A DNA stretch of 64,000 nt from Alsobacter ponti (GTDB taxonomy: Bacteria > Pseudomonadota > Alphaproteobacteria > Rhizobiales > Beijerinckiaceae): positions 62,001-126,000 of the forward strand of contig NZ_JANCLU010000005.1 of assembly GCF_024294805.1 (NCBI RefSeq), given 5' to 3'. Position numbers and translations under genes: made by a program. Under the pieces are notes generated by a model. That model was given only the letters and a program-made list of their open reading frames with translations, was not told the DNA's origin and did no database searches. Below, one piece after another: positions 19,216 to 29,700 of this stretch (position 1 is its first letter; every line of letters begins with the position of its first letter).

Positions 19216-20664
19216 TCAGCGCCGGAGCGTTTCGCCGATGCGCCGGGCGAGGAACGGAAAGAACGGGTTCGACGACATGCGCATCAGGCTTTCGAGGTTG
19301 ACCAGGAGCACGCCCACCTCACCGCGGGCGGCCAGCGTCCCCAGCCTGACGCCAAAATCGTCCGAACGGTCCGGCTCGACGCCGTACAGGCCATCCTGGA
19401 CCGGGAAAGGCAGCGCGACGTGCGACAGGGAGTACACGTCCCTTGGATAGGAGAGGCCCAGGGCCTCGCTCCTTTCGGCGGTTTCGCCCGGTTCGATGAC
19501 CCGGGCCATGACGTCGGCGTCCGCGGGCGAGACGTTGGTGACGACCGTAATGCGGAAGCGCTGCGGCCCGACGGGGAGAAGTCGGGAGAGCGCGTACTCG
19601 CTGCCTCGGCGCAGCAGCGGCCCGAACCTGGCGGAGCGATTGATGTCGAAGAGCACGATCTCGGAGCCGTTCGCGGGAAGATGGGCGTAGAGCGCAGAGA
19701 GGATCGCCGAGGAACTGACCGTGAAGTCCATGACTGATTGAAACGTCAGGACCGGTGCAAGACCCTCGATGACTCCGTCGCGCGCCCGCGCCCTCACAGC
19801 GGCCTGGACCGCCTGCGTCAGGCGATGGGACTGCGTCGCCGCCGCGACCGGGAAAGAGTTGTACTTGAATGGGTTGAACTCGGGGACGACGCTGAGCCAG
19901 GCCGCCTTGGCGAAGGCCGGGAAGTGGGCGGGCAGGGCCGCCAGCCCCGCGAACCGCGCGAAACTCGTGACCCCGATCATCGGGGACACCAGCACGATGC
20001 GGTCTGGCTTGGGAAGGGCCGGGTCGCCCAGCGCGTCGAGCGCGTATTTGAGGGCGAGCGCCCCGCCGTTCGAATAGCCGACGATGTGCAGCGCTCCCGA
20101 GGGTGCCTTGCGCCGCGCCTCCCGCACCGCGAGCCGAGTCGCGGCCATCCAGTCTTCCCAGGTCGCGTCGGTCAGGCCGGCGGGAACCGTGCCGTGACCG
20201 GGGAGCCGGATCGCGAGGGCCACGAAACCGCGATCACTGTAGAGCCGGGCCAGGTGCCGCATGCTGAAGGGCGAGTCCGTCAGCCCATGCAGAAGGACGA
20301 CGGCGCCGGTCGGCGGCCCGGAAGGCTCCATGACGAACGTCCTGTTCCAGTCCGTCTGGAACCGCGCCGGGTTGACAGGGCTGGCGTCGTAATACCGGTT
20401 CTCCGGCACGAGGTCGCCGTCCGGCAGTTCGCGGATGACCTCCTCCGCGACAGTCCGGAAAACGTTGTTTTCCGCCGCCAGCCAGCCCGCCCAGTCGGCG
20501 CGATCGATCTCCTGACGCGACAGCTCGCGCGGCACGACGAGGTGCCAGGGCTTGAGCGGCGCGCCGCGCTGGGATTCCCATACACGGACGGCGAAAATCG
20601 TGAGCACCACGATCAACGCCCCGGCGGCGATGTTGCGGGCCCACCGCGTCAGCTTTCGCCCCAT
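19216..20664 (-). CDS. Membrane-anchored alpha/beta hydrolase (serine carboxylesterase/lipase type)
   Basis: Predicted esterase or lipase of unknown substrate. One N-terminal membrane segment (about residues 11-28) anchors a catalytic domain facing the periplasm. LLHGLTDSPFSMRHLA (from about 124) forms the oxyanion loop, GYSNGG holds the nucleophile Ser198, and LSYPRDVYSLSHVALPF near the C-terminus supplies a likely catalytic His. The 482-residue length is larger than simple esterases because of an added N-terminal segment. GGAGGT precedes the ATG. It follows the AI-2E exporter by 46 bp and probably ends that long unit. Confidence 0.8.
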   Translation of the reverse strand: MGRKLTRWARNIAAGALIVVLTIFAVRVWESQRGAPLKPWHLVVPRELSRQEIDRADWAGWLAAENNVFRTVAEEVIRELPDGDLVPENRYYDASPVNPARFQTDWNRTFVMEPSGPPTGAVVLLHGLTDSPFSMRHLARLYSDRGFVALAIRLPGHGTVPAGLTDATWEDWMAATRLAVREARRKAPSGALHIVGYSNGGALALKYALDALGDPALPKPDRIVLVSPMIGVTSFARFAGLAALPAHFPAFAKAAWLSVVPEFNPFKYNSFPVAAATQSHRLTQAVQAAVRARARDGVIEGLAPVLTFQSVMDFTVSSSAILSALYAHLPANGSEIVLFDINRSARFGPLLRRGSEYALSRLLPVGPQRFRITVVTNVSPADADVMARVIEPGETAERSEALGLSYPRDVYSLSHVALPFPVQDGLYGVEPDRSDDFGVRLGTLAARGEVGVLLVNLESLMRMSSNPFFPFLARRIGETLRR

Positions 20665-20710
20665 TGGCGACGACCTCCGATCAGTGGCTACGACCGCGCG
20701 GGGACATTGT

Positions 20711-21769
20711 TCAGACGTCCCTGCCGGAAGTCGAAAACAGGTCGGCCAACCAGCGCGAGGTGGGGTGCTGCGAGCAGAACGTGACGAGCGCGATGGCGAT
20801 CGGGACGCCGATCACGGCTCCGAGCAGGCCCCAGAGAAAGGCCCAGAAGAACACCGCGAAGAGCACGAGGGGTGGCGAGATGGACAGAGCGCTGCCCGAC
20901 ACCCGAGGCTCGATATAGGTCCCCACGACGGACTGGATCGCGTTAAGCGCCACGAACAACAGCGCGGCCGACTGCCAGGACGAGAACTGGACGAGGGCGA
21001 GCGCGGTCGGGAACACCGTCGTCACGAGCGGGCCGATGAAGGGAACGTAGTTGAGCGTGAAGGCGATGACGCCCCATTCGACCGCCAGGTCGAGACCGAC
21101 CAGCCAGGCGAGTCCGCCGACGAGAACACCAGTGAGAAGGCTCATCTGGGTGCGCACCACCATGTAGCGGCGCAGCTTCAGCGCGGTCTCCCTCGTCCCG
21201 CCGAGCAACAGGTGGCGCAGGGCGGGGTTGGAAAGGGCGGCTGCGCGACGGCGGAAATTGTCGACCTCGAGCAGGCCGAGGATGACGTAGACGAAGACGA
21301 CGACCCAGAAGGTCAGCGTGCTGTTGGCGCGGCTCGCCAGCGTCTGGACCGCCGTGAAGACCCAGCGCGCGTTGAAATGCTCGGTCCAGACACCCGTCAC
21401 GGCGACGCCATGGCCTTCGAGCCAGAGCACCGCACCGTCGTACAGCGCCTGAAACCGCGACGTCTCGGTCATGGCCCACCGGCCCACGCGTCCGAAAGCC
21501 CAGGCGATCAGAGAGCCGAATACGACGAAGATCGCCGCCAGCAGCACGACGCATGCGACCAGCGCGAGCGCGCGCGGCAGGACCCGCTGCAGACGCTCCT
21601 GCACCGGCCAGAGAAGCGCGATCCCGAACAGGGCGAAGGCGACCGGCGCGAAGACGGCGCTGGCGGCCGACATCGCCGCGATCACGGCGGCGGACGCAAT
21701 GATGACGAGAGCGGCGGTCTGGACGCCCTTCCCCGTCTTCTCCGCAACCGCTGCCGGCGGACGTGACAT
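20711..21769 (-). CDS. AI-2E family transporter (PerM/TqsA type)
   Basis: A polytopic membrane protein of 352 residues with about eight membrane segments and the AI-2E exporter hallmarks: a conserved region around NYVPFIGPLVTTVFP and the C-terminal VVGTYIEPRVSGSALSISPPLVLFAVFFWAFLWG. Family members export autoinducer-2 or act as ion antiporters; which applies here cannot be told. The ATG giving MSRPPAAV was chosen (GGGGA 5 nt ahead) over an upstream TTG that overlaps the previous stop. It sits 11 bp after the beta-helix protein gene. Confidence 0.88.
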   Translation of the reverse strand: MSRPPAAVAEKTGKGVQTAALVIIASAAVIAAMSAASAVFAPVAFALFGIALLWPVQERLQRVLPRALALVACVVLLAAIFVVFGSLIAWAFGRVGRWAMTETSRFQALYDGAVLWLEGHGVAVTGVWTEHFNARWVFTAVQTLASRANSTLTFWVVVFVYVILGLLEVDNFRRRAAALSNPALRHLLLGGTRETALKLRRYMVVRTQMSLLTGVLVGGLAWLVGLDLAVEWGVIAFTLNYVPFIGPLVTTVFPTALALVQFSSWQSAALLFVALNAIQSVVGTYIEPRVSGSALSISPPLVLFAVFFWAFLWGLLGAVIGVPIAIALVTFCSQHPTSRWLADLFSTSGRDV

Positions 21770-21780
21770 CGCGTCCCCGC

Positions 21781-23469
21781 TCAATTCGATTTCACGAGGC
21801 CGGAGAAACCGGCGATCGCGAGCAGGCTGAGAGCCCAGCCCAGGATGGATTCCAGATAGAAGAACGCGATCGTAACGCCGCCCCAGGGCTGGGCGGGATC
21901 AGGACGCCAGAACTCGCGCTGGCCGATGTCGACGACGGGAAACAGCGTGTCGAGCGAGTACATGGCCGCGTTCAGCTCCGGATAGCTCAGCGCCTCGAAC
22001 TGCGACCGGAAGCACGCAAGCTGGGACTGTCCCGGCTCCGCGCGTCCCTGCACACGCAGCCCGCCGCCGGCGAGTTCGACCTCCCTGCCCTTCGCAAGCC
22101 GGCACGACGTCCATTCGGGCGAGCGCAGGATGACGGCGGTATTCGGCTTCATCGCGCCGAGGTCGTCGGCCCGCGCGAACACCGCGACGCCGGCCAGCCA
22201 AACGACTCCGAGCCAGATGAAGGCCAGCAGCGGATGGCGTCCGTAGCCCAGCGTGACTCCGAGCGTCCAGTCCTTGGCGGCCAGCAGGCCCCGCGCCACA
22301 CTGCTGCCGGTACGCAGCCGCCGGGCCCGGCGCTGCAGGCGTTCCTTTTCGACGAGCACACGGCGCGCGTCCTCGCCGTGGCCCATGTCGCGGAACACGG
22401 AAGCGAGCTGCTCGTAGGGCTGCGGCCAGAAGTCCTCGCCCCAGCGGCCGGGGTGCTGCCGCGAGAGCCAGTCGAGCCGCTTGCCCGCGTCCGCCGGGCC
22501 ATCGATGAACCCGGAATAGATGCAGCGGTTCAGAAGAAGGTCGCCGGGCCGGGGCCACGCCGAGGGATCGTCGTGCAGCGTCCCGAGCCGCGTGCCTGTC
22601 AGGTCGAGCACGCCGTCGACCGTCGCTCCGTCGCGCAGCAGGAAGCCGCCTCCGATCTCCGCGCGGCCGAGCCCGAGAGCGGCATGGCCCGGGTTCGCGA
22701 ACGCCGCTCCGACGCCGTCGAAATCGCCGCCGATATGGGCGCTGGTGAAATCGGCCTCTCCGGCGACGGTCGCCCGGCGCAGGATGACGTTGCTGCCGGT
22801 CTCGAGCGACAGGGCGTTGAGCGCCACGCCGTCGGAATGGGACAGCACGAGGCCGTGCGCCTCGAGCCCCGCCACGAGCCGCGCCCCCTCCAGGTCGATG
22901 CCACCCCGCACCGTCGCGCCGCGCAGGTGAACGGCTTGCGCGGCCATCCCGTCGGCGGCCAGCACGATCCCGCCCTGCGCCTCGATCGTCGCGCCGTCCG
23001 CCTCGAACCGGCCGCCGATCCTGGCTCCGGACAGCACCACTCGCCCCTGCACCGTGGAGCCCCTCAGCGTAACGTCGCCCCGCGCGTCCAGCTTGTCCGC
23101 GAACAGGCCCGGCAGCACCGACCCGTCCAGGAACAGGCTGTCGATGACCGCTGAACGCAGCACGGGCGCGCCCTCGAAACGGCAGTCCTTCAGAGCGATG
23201 TCCCGCGGAACGCGGCACCCCTCGAGGTCCAGGACTCCGGCGATCCAGCCGCCGCTCACACGCACGCCTTTTTCGTGCGGCCGGATCTCGCCGTCTCCGC
23301 CCAGCAGTAGGAACCGCAGAAGCGCGGCGCGGACGATCCGCTCGGGATCGGCCGCCTCTGGAAGGACGCCGTCGCCGAGGCGGTCGAAATCGCCCGACCG
23401 CAACTCGGCGACAATCCTGCGTTCGGCGGGAAGCAACGGCTCGAAGTCGGCGATGCTGAGGCTGGCCAC
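21781..23469 (-). CDS. Uncharacterised membrane protein with N-terminal beta-helix-like repeats
   Basis: Function unknown. After a small helical head (1-60), residues about 65-340 form a regular series of roughly 20-residue units built on patterns such as VLDLEGCRV, LFLDGSVLPG and GGFLLRDGATVDG, which looks like a right-handed beta helix of pentapeptide-repeat type. A basic helical stretch (ARRVLVEKERLQRRARRL, about 365-385) precedes one membrane segment (PLLAFIWLGVVWLAGVAVF) and a C-terminal hydrophobic region with the two segments around YLESILGWALSLLAIAG. As I recall, similar proteins are sometimes named membrane-associated oxidoreductase, but I see no redox motif. The start is GTG with no strong ribosome site, 15 bp after the DUF1269 gene, so coupled translation is likely. 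Confidence 0.75.
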   Translation of the reverse strand: MASLSIADFEPLLPAERRIVAELRSGDFDRLGDGVLPEAADPERIVRAALLRFLLLGGDGEIRPHEKGVRVSGGWIAGVLDLEGCRVPRDIALKDCRFEGAPVLRSAVIDSLFLDGSVLPGLFADKLDARGDVTLRGSTVQGRVVLSGARIGGRFEADGATIEAQGGIVLAADGMAAQAVHLRGATVRGGIDLEGARLVAGLEAHGLVLSHSDGVALNALSLETGSNVILRRATVAGEADFTSAHIGGDFDGVGAAFANPGHAALGLGRAEIGGGFLLRDGATVDGVLDLTGTRLGTLHDDPSAWPRPGDLLLNRCIYSGFIDGPADAGKRLDWLSRQHPGRWGEDFWPQPYEQLASVFRDMGHGEDARRVLVEKERLQRRARRLRTGSSVARGLLAAKDWTLGVTLGYGRHPLLAFIWLGVVWLAGVAVFARADDLGAMKPNTAVILRSPEWTSCRLAKGREVELAGGGLRVQGRAEPGQSQLACFRSQFEALSYPELNAAMYSLDTLFPVVDIGQREFWRPDPAQPWGGVTIAFFYLESILGWALSLLAIAGFSGLVKSN

Positions 23470-23484
23470 GGCTTGGCGCCGGCG

Positions 23485-23988
23485 TCAGGCCGCCGATGGC
23501 GGGGCATGCGCGGCCAACGCCTCGCGAAGCTGGGCCTCCTTGGTTTCGTCGAAGGACGTCTTCATGACCACGCCACCCACGCCTTCCAGGTCCTTGAGGA
23601 CCTTGTCCGCCGTCATCTTCTTGATGAGAAGGAACAGGCCGGCCGAACCCGGCTGCAGGGCGGCGGCCGTCTCCTTCATGAAGGCGTCGTTGATGCCCAC
23701 GTCGGTCAGCTTGCCGCTTAGCGCGCCCGAGGCCATGCCGACCGCCGTTCCCACGAGCGGATTGAGGAAGATGAGGCCGACCAGCGTGCCCCACAGCGCG
23801 CCGGACATCGCGCCGGTCGCTGTCGTGTTGATCAACTGGTTGAGTTTGATGTGCCCCTCGGCGTTCTTGACCACGACGACGGCGTCTCCGAGCGTGATCA
23901 GGTACTCCTTCTGAAGCGCCAGGACACGCTGACGCACCTCCTCCGCCTTGGCTTCAGTCGGAAACGCGATGAAGACGAGATCGGACAT
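23485..23988 (-). CDS. DUF1269 family stress-associated membrane protein
   Basis: A 167-residue protein beginning MSDLVFIAFPTEAKAEEVRQRVL, the typical N-terminus of DUF1269. A central glycine-rich membrane hairpin follows (GAMSGALWGTLVGLIFLNPLVGTAVGMASGALSG) and then a soluble C-terminal part (GSAGLFLLIKKMTADKVLKDL). The family is widespread beside stress and transport genes; a molecular role is not established. AGGAG stands 7 nt before the ATG. It follows the AbgT gene by 56 bp. Confidence 0.88.
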   Translation of the reverse strand: MSDLVFIAFPTEAKAEEVRQRVLALQKEYLITLGDAVVVVKNAEGHIKLNQLINTTATGAMSGALWGTLVGLIFLNPLVGTAVGMASGALSGKLTDVGINDAFMKETAAALQPGSAGLFLLIKKMTADKVLKDLEGVGGVVMKTSFDETKEAQLREALAAHAPPSAA

Positions 23989-24044
23989 AGGGACACTCCT
24001 GTTGGTGCTTCGAGGAAGAGGAAAGCGGTCCGCGCAACTCGCGA

Positions 24045-25595
24045 TCACAGGCCCCACGGAAGGCCGAGAATCTTCCAGACCGCGAAGAGCACGGTCCAGA
24101 GCACGAACATCGAGATCACGTAGGGAAGCATCAGCGCGACGAGCGTGCCCACGCCGGCGGACTTGTCGTATTTCTGGGCGAAGCCCACGACGACGGCGAA
24201 GTAGGCGTTGAGCGGCGTGATGGCGTTCATCGGCGAGTCGCCCACGCGGTAGGCGGCCAGCACCGCCTCGGGCTCGACGCCGAGCTTCATGAGCAGCGGC
24301 ACGAACACGGGGGCGAAAATGGCCCATTTCGCCAGCGCGCCCGTCAGCAGCAGATCGATGAGGGCGACCACGACGATGAAGCCGAGCAGCAGCGGGAGCG
24401 CGCCGATATTCGCGGACTGGAGCACGTCGGAGAGCTTCAGCGCCATGATCGTGCCGATGTTCGTATAGGTGAAATAGGCGACGAACTGGCTCAGCACGAA
24501 GAGCAGGAAGATGGTGTTGCCGAGCCCGGTCACCGCCTTCTCCATCGCCCGGATCACATCGGAGAGCGACTTCAGGGTCCCCGCGCCGATCCCGTAGGCC
24601 CAGCCGGTGGCGAGGAACGTGATCATGATCACGCCGATCAGCCCGTTCATGAACGGCGAATTGCCGATCAACTCGCCGGTGACGGGATTGCGCAAGGGCG
24701 CGCCGGACGGAATGGTCAGCAGCCCGAAAACGACGGCGACGCCGATGAGGCCGTAGAGCGCGTAGCGCAAGCCGCGCGCTTCCTCCGCCGAGAGCTCCGC
24801 GCCCGAAGCGGGCGCCGCGCCGTCCGGCGGCACATACGTCCCCAGCCGTGGCGAGATCACCCGGTCGGTGATCACGGCGATCACTACGGTGAGAAAGAGC
24901 ACGGAGGCGCAGGAGAACCACAGGTTGGACGCCAGGCCGATATTCGTGGCGGGATTGACGAGCCGGCCGGCGTCGTTCGTGAACTCGACGAGCACGGCGT
25001 CGAGCGGCTTGATCAGCATGTTCACGGTGAACGCCCCGGCCACCGCGGCGAAGCCCAGGGCGAGGCCGGCCAGCGGGTGGCGGCCTACCGTGATGTAGGC
25101 GACGCCCGCGAGCGGGATCAGAACAAGGTAGCCGGCATCGGCAGCGATGCTGGACACGATGCCCACGAAGGACAGGATGTAGGTCAGGGCCCCCGCCGGG
25201 GATACGATGACGAGCTTGCGGATGAGGGCCTTCACCATCCCCGATTCCTCGGCCACCCCCGCGCCGACCATCGCGCCGATCATCAGGCCCACGGCCGTGA
25301 AGCTCATGAAGTTCGGAATGAGGGACGTGTAGAGGAAGCGGATTCCGTCCGCGTTCAGGAGACTGCGGATCTCCGTCGTCGTGCGGTCCACCTTGTGGGT
25401 GTCGGGGTTGAGCGTCTCCAGCGTCACCTGCGTGCCGAAGGCCGAAAGCACGGCCGACAGCACGATGACGACGGCGATCAGGATCAGGAAGATCACGACG
25501 GGATGGGGAACCATGTTCCCGACGCGCTCGACGGTGTCGAGCAGCCTCTGCATCCCCGTCTTGCGGGCCGGTTCCGCTCCGGTCACGGTGCTCAT
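24045..25595 (-). CDS. AbgT family transporter
   Basis: A 516-residue polytopic protein of the AbgT family. Members import p-aminobenzoyl-glutamate or export sulfonamides and other antimetabolites by proton exchange. Signature regions include VGNMVPHPVVIFLILI at the N-terminus, AADAGYLVLIPLAG, and the C-terminal RVGDSPMNAITPLNAYF, which holds the substrate-site residues. The start overlaps the stop of the adaptor gene ahead of it (ATGA). Its place directly after an RND efflux module favours an export role, while the M20 peptidase at the head of the unit recalls the AbgAB hydrolase partners of uptake-type AbgT. Confidence 0.92.
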   Translation of the reverse strand: MSTVTGAEPARKTGMQRLLDTVERVGNMVPHPVVIFLILIAVVIVLSAVLSAFGTQVTLETLNPDTHKVDRTTTEIRSLLNADGIRFLYTSLIPNFMSFTAVGLMIGAMVGAGVAEESGMVKALIRKLVIVSPAGALTYILSFVGIVSSIAADAGYLVLIPLAGVAYITVGRHPLAGLALGFAAVAGAFTVNMLIKPLDAVLVEFTNDAGRLVNPATNIGLASNLWFSCASVLFLTVVIAVITDRVISPRLGTYVPPDGAAPASGAELSAEEARGLRYALYGLIGVAVVFGLLTIPSGAPLRNPVTGELIGNSPFMNGLIGVIMITFLATGWAYGIGAGTLKSLSDVIRAMEKAVTGLGNTIFLLFVLSQFVAYFTYTNIGTIMALKLSDVLQSANIGALPLLLGFIVVVALIDLLLTGALAKWAIFAPVFVPLLMKLGVEPEAVLAAYRVGDSPMNAITPLNAYFAVVVGFAQKYDKSAGVGTLVALMLPYVISMFVLWTVLFAVWKILGLPWGL

Positions 25596-26755
25596 CCGTT
25601 CGGCTCCCTTCCGGCCTCGCGGGCCAATGTTTGTCTGGGGGCAGGCTCGGCAGACGCTGCCTTCGTCATTCCGATCGCCCTGACCTGCTGGCCCGGGTGG
25701 AGGGCCTGCGCGCCGGCGGCGACGACCACGTCGCCGGGATCGAGCCCCTGTGACACGATCACTCCGTGGGTGTCGAAGTGCTGCACATCGACGGGACGTA
25801 GGGACACGGTCGACGTGGCCGGATCGACCACCCACACGGCCGGCCCGGCCCTGGACGCGGTGAGGGCCGCGGGCGGGATGGCGACCACGACCGACGACAT
25901 CACGTCGAACGCCCCCTTGACGGTCGCCCCCAGGCGCATCGGCTCGGGCGGGTCCTCAATGCCGACGCGAACGCGGAAGGTTCGCGTCACCGGGTCGGCT
26001 TCCGGGGCGATCTCCCTCACCCTCCCCTTCGCCGAGACGCCCGGATCGGCGGCGAGCGAGAGGCGGATCACGGAGTCCCCTCCTCCGCTTCGGAGCGCCT
26101 GCGGCGGTGCGTCGAAGACGGCGTCGCGCCCATCGTCGCGCGCGATCCGCACGACCATTCGGCCGGGCCGCACGACCTCGCCGATCTCGACCCCTCGCGC
26201 GGTGACCACTCCGCCCGAGTCCGCCCTCAACTCGGTGAAGCGCAGCCGGTCTGCGGCGGCGTCGAGTTGCGCTTCGGCCTCGTCGAGATGGGCCTGCGCC
26301 GCCTCCTTCGCCCGCAGCGCCCGCTCGTAGAGCGGCCGCGTGGTGAAGCCCTCGCTCATGAGGGCCTGTTGACGCTCGAACGCGCTTCTGGTCGTCGTCA
26401 CGTCCGCCCGCGCGGCCACGACGGCCGCCTTGGCGGCCTTCATCGCTTTCTCCTCGTTGGCGGAATCGAGACGGGCGACGAGTTGACCCGGGCTCACGCG
26501 GTCGCCGACGGCGACCGGCCGCTCGACGACGCGGCCGTCAATGCGGAAGGCGAGATCGACATCGGTGCGAGCCTGGATGTCGCCGCTCAGGACAAGAGCC
26601 TCGCGGAATGTCGATGGGGTGATGGTGACCACCTGCACCGGCCGCGCCGCGGCCGGCGCCGCCGTCTCGTCCCGCGAGCAGGCTGACAACAGCACCAGGC
26701 AGGCCAGCGCCGCAACGAGGCCGCCGCCAGCGCGCGGGGAACGGGTCGCGCTCAC
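25592..26755 (-). CDS. RND efflux periplasmic adaptor (membrane fusion lipoprotein), distal copy
   Basis: Periplasmic adaptor joining an inner-membrane RND pump to an outer-membrane channel. The 387-residue protein has a lipoprotein signal (ALACLVLLSAC), a lipoyl half-motif (GDRVSPGQLVARLDSANEE), an alpha-hairpin (about 105-170), the second lipoyl half (FTELRADSGGVVTARGVEIGEVV) and beta-barrel and membrane-proximal domains. It starts with GTG overlapping the pump stop (GTGA) and its own stop overlaps the AbgT start (ATGA). A second, related adaptor lies on the other side of the pump. Confidence 0.92.
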   Translation of the reverse strand: MSATRSPRAGGGLVAALACLVLLSACSRDETAAPAAARPVQVVTITPSTFREALVLSGDIQARTDVDLAFRIDGRVVERPVAVGDRVSPGQLVARLDSANEEKAMKAAKAAVVAARADVTTTRSAFERQQALMSEGFTTRPLYERALRAKEAAQAHLDEAEAQLDAAADRLRFTELRADSGGVVTARGVEIGEVVRPGRMVVRIARDDGRDAVFDAPPQALRSGGGDSVIRLSLAADPGVSAKGRVREIAPEADPVTRTFRVRVGIEDPPEPMRLGATVKGAFDVMSSVVVAIPPAALTASRAGPAVWVVDPATSTVSLRPVDVQHFDTHGVIVSQGLDPGDVVVAAGAQALHPGQQVRAIGMTKAASAEPAPRQTLAREAGREPNG

Positions 26756-29700
26756 GAGACAGCCTCCCGGCTTCTGGACGGTAGGTGTTCGCCAAGGTCC
26801 GGTGGGCTCGTCTCGGACCGCGTGCCGGTCGAGAAGACGGTGACGTAGAGCGTCGGCAGGAACACGAGCGTCAGCAGCGTCGCGACGAGCAGGCCGCCCA
26901 TGATGGCGAAGGCCATCGGTCCCCAGAACACCGTGGGTGCGATCGGGATCATGCCCAGGATGGTCGAGACGGCCGTCAGCATAATCGGGCGGAAGCGCAC
27001 CGTGCTGGCGTCGAGGGCGGCTTCGAGAACAGTCTTGCCGGCCGACCGTTCGGCTTCGATCTGGCCGATCAGGATCACCGCGTTTTTCGTGATGATCCCG
27101 ATCAGGGCGAGGACCCCGAGCAGGGCGACGAACCCGAGCGGCTTGCCGGACGCCAGCAGCGCGCCCACCACGCCGATCAGGCCCAGCGGCGCGATGCTGA
27201 GGACCACGAAGAAGCGCTGGAAACTCCGCAGCTCCGCCATCAGCACCGTGAACATGATCAGGAGCATCACAGGCACCACCGCGACGACGGAGGCCTGCGA
27301 CCGGGCGCTCTCCTCGACGGTTCCGCCGGCGTCGATCCGATAGCCCTCCGGCAGTCGCGCGCGGATCTCGTCGATCCCGGGCGCGATCTCGGCGACCGCG
27401 GACTCGGGCAGCACCCCGGCCAGGACATCCGCCTCGACCGTCAGCGTCATCACCCGATCCCGCCGCCAGACGAGCGGGGTGTCCTGCGCGTATTCGATCC
27501 CCACGATCTGGGAGAGAGGGACCGACCGTCCCGCCGGCGTCATCACCTGGAGCGAGCGGAGCGTGTCGAGCGTCAGCCTGTCCGCGTCCTGGGCGCGCAG
27601 GACGACGTCGACGAGGTAGATGTCGTCGCGGACCTGCGTGACAGGCATGCCCGACAGCACCGCCGCAATCGCGTCCGCAAGCGCGCGGCTGCTCAGTCCG
27701 AGCCTGCGGACTTCGTCCTGGTTCACCACCAGGCGAACCTCGCGGGACGGTTCGATCCAGTCGAAGCCGACCTGCTTCACCTTAGGGCTCGCCGCAATGG
27801 CCTGCGCGACCCGTCGCGCGATATCGCGCACTTCGGCGGTATCGCTGCCTGAGACGCGATATTGCAGCGGCCATCCGACCGGCGGTCCGAGTTCCAACGG
27901 ATAGACACGGGTGACGAGGCCGGGGTAGTCGGCGGCAAGCCGTGCCTCGAGCCGCTTGTGCAGGCGATCGCGCGCCTCCACGTCCTTCGCGACGATCACG
28001 ACCTGGCTGAAGAACTCGTTGGGCAACTGCGCATTGAGCGGCAGGTAGAAGCGGATCGCGCCGCGCCCGACATAGGTGCTCCAGCGGGCGATGTCGGGAT
28101 CGCTCGCCAGCAGCGCGTCGAAGCGCGCCGACGTCTCGCTGCTGGCGCGCAGCGACGCGCCCTGGGGCAGCCGCAGATCGACCAGCAACTCCGTCCGGTC
28201 CGAGGCGGGGAAGAACTGCCGGGGCACCAGAGGCAGCGCCAAAATGGCGAGGACAAAGGCGCCGAGCGTCGCGGCTATCGTGACCCACCGGGCCCTGATG
28301 GCGCGCTTGAGCAGCCTTCGGAACGACCGAATGACCGCCCCCTCGCCCGCTTCCGCTCCCGAACGGGGCGCCTTGAGGAGCGCGACCCCGAGCACGGGCG
28401 CGAACACGACGGCGACGAACCACGACACCAGCAGCGCCATGCACACGACCGCGAACAGGGAGAAGGTATATTCGCCGGCGGAACTGGCCGCGAAGCCGAT
28501 GGGAATGAAGCCGGCGATGGTGACGAGCGTCCCCGCGAGCATCGGCATCGCATACTGGCTGAAGGCGTAGGTCGCGGCCTTCTCCTTCGGCTCGCCGAGT
28601 TGCAGACGCGACAGGGTCGCGTCCGTCGTGGTCATCGCGTCGTCGACGAGAAGCGCCAGCGCGATGATCAGCGCGCCGAGCGACACGCGCTGCATGTCGA
28701 TATGCGCCACGTCCATCAGGGCGAAGACGATGGCCAGCGTGAGCGGAATGGCGAGCGCGACGACGAGTCCGGCGCGTACACCGAGCGCGATGAAGCTGAC
28801 GGCCAGGATGATCGCCACCGATTGCCAAAGCGAGGTCATGAAATCCGCGATGGCGTGGCGCACGGTGACGGCCTGGTCGGCCACGAGCACGGGCTCGATG
28901 CCGTGCGGCAGATCGGCCGTGATTGCCGCCATCGTCGTCTTGATCGCCTCGCCCAGCGCAAGAATGTCTCCGCCGTCGCGCATGGCGACGGCGAGCCCGA
29001 TCGCCTCGCGCCCATTGACGCGGAACATCGGCTGGGGCGGATCGACGAAGCCCCGCTGGACGATGGCGATGTCGGCAAGCCGGACCATCCGGTCTCCGAC
29101 CGCCAGGTTCATGTTCCGCACGTCGTCCTCGGCGCCGAATGCGCCCGAGACGCGGATGGCGATCCGTTCGTCCGCGGTCTGGATCGCACCGGCCGGGATC
29201 ACCGCGTTCTGGTTCTGCAGCGCGGCGACGACAGCCTGCCTGTCGATGCCGAGGCGGGCGAGTTCGCGCACGGAGAACTCGATGAAGATGCGCTCGTCCT
29301 GCGCGCCGATGATCTCGACCTTCGAAACATCGGGCACGGAGAGCAGCCGGGAGCGGATCGCCTCGACCGTGTCGCGCAACTCCCGGCGGCTAAAGCCATC
29401 GCTGGTGAAACCGTAGATGATGCCGAACGTGTCGCCGAAGCGGTCGTTGAAGAACGGCCCCACGACCCCCGCCGGCAGCCTGTGGCGCATGTCGTTGACC
29501 AGGTTGCGAGCCTGCTGCCAGATGCCCTGCACGTCGCGGCCCGGCACGGATTGCTTCAGGTTGACGAAAATGGTCGTCGTGCCGCGCGTGGTGTAGCTGC
29601 GGACGAAGTCGATCTCCGGCGTCTCCTGAAGCGCGCGCTCCAGCCGCTCGGTCACCTGAGACAGCATGTCCTGCGTCGTCGATCCCGGCCAGGCGGCGGA

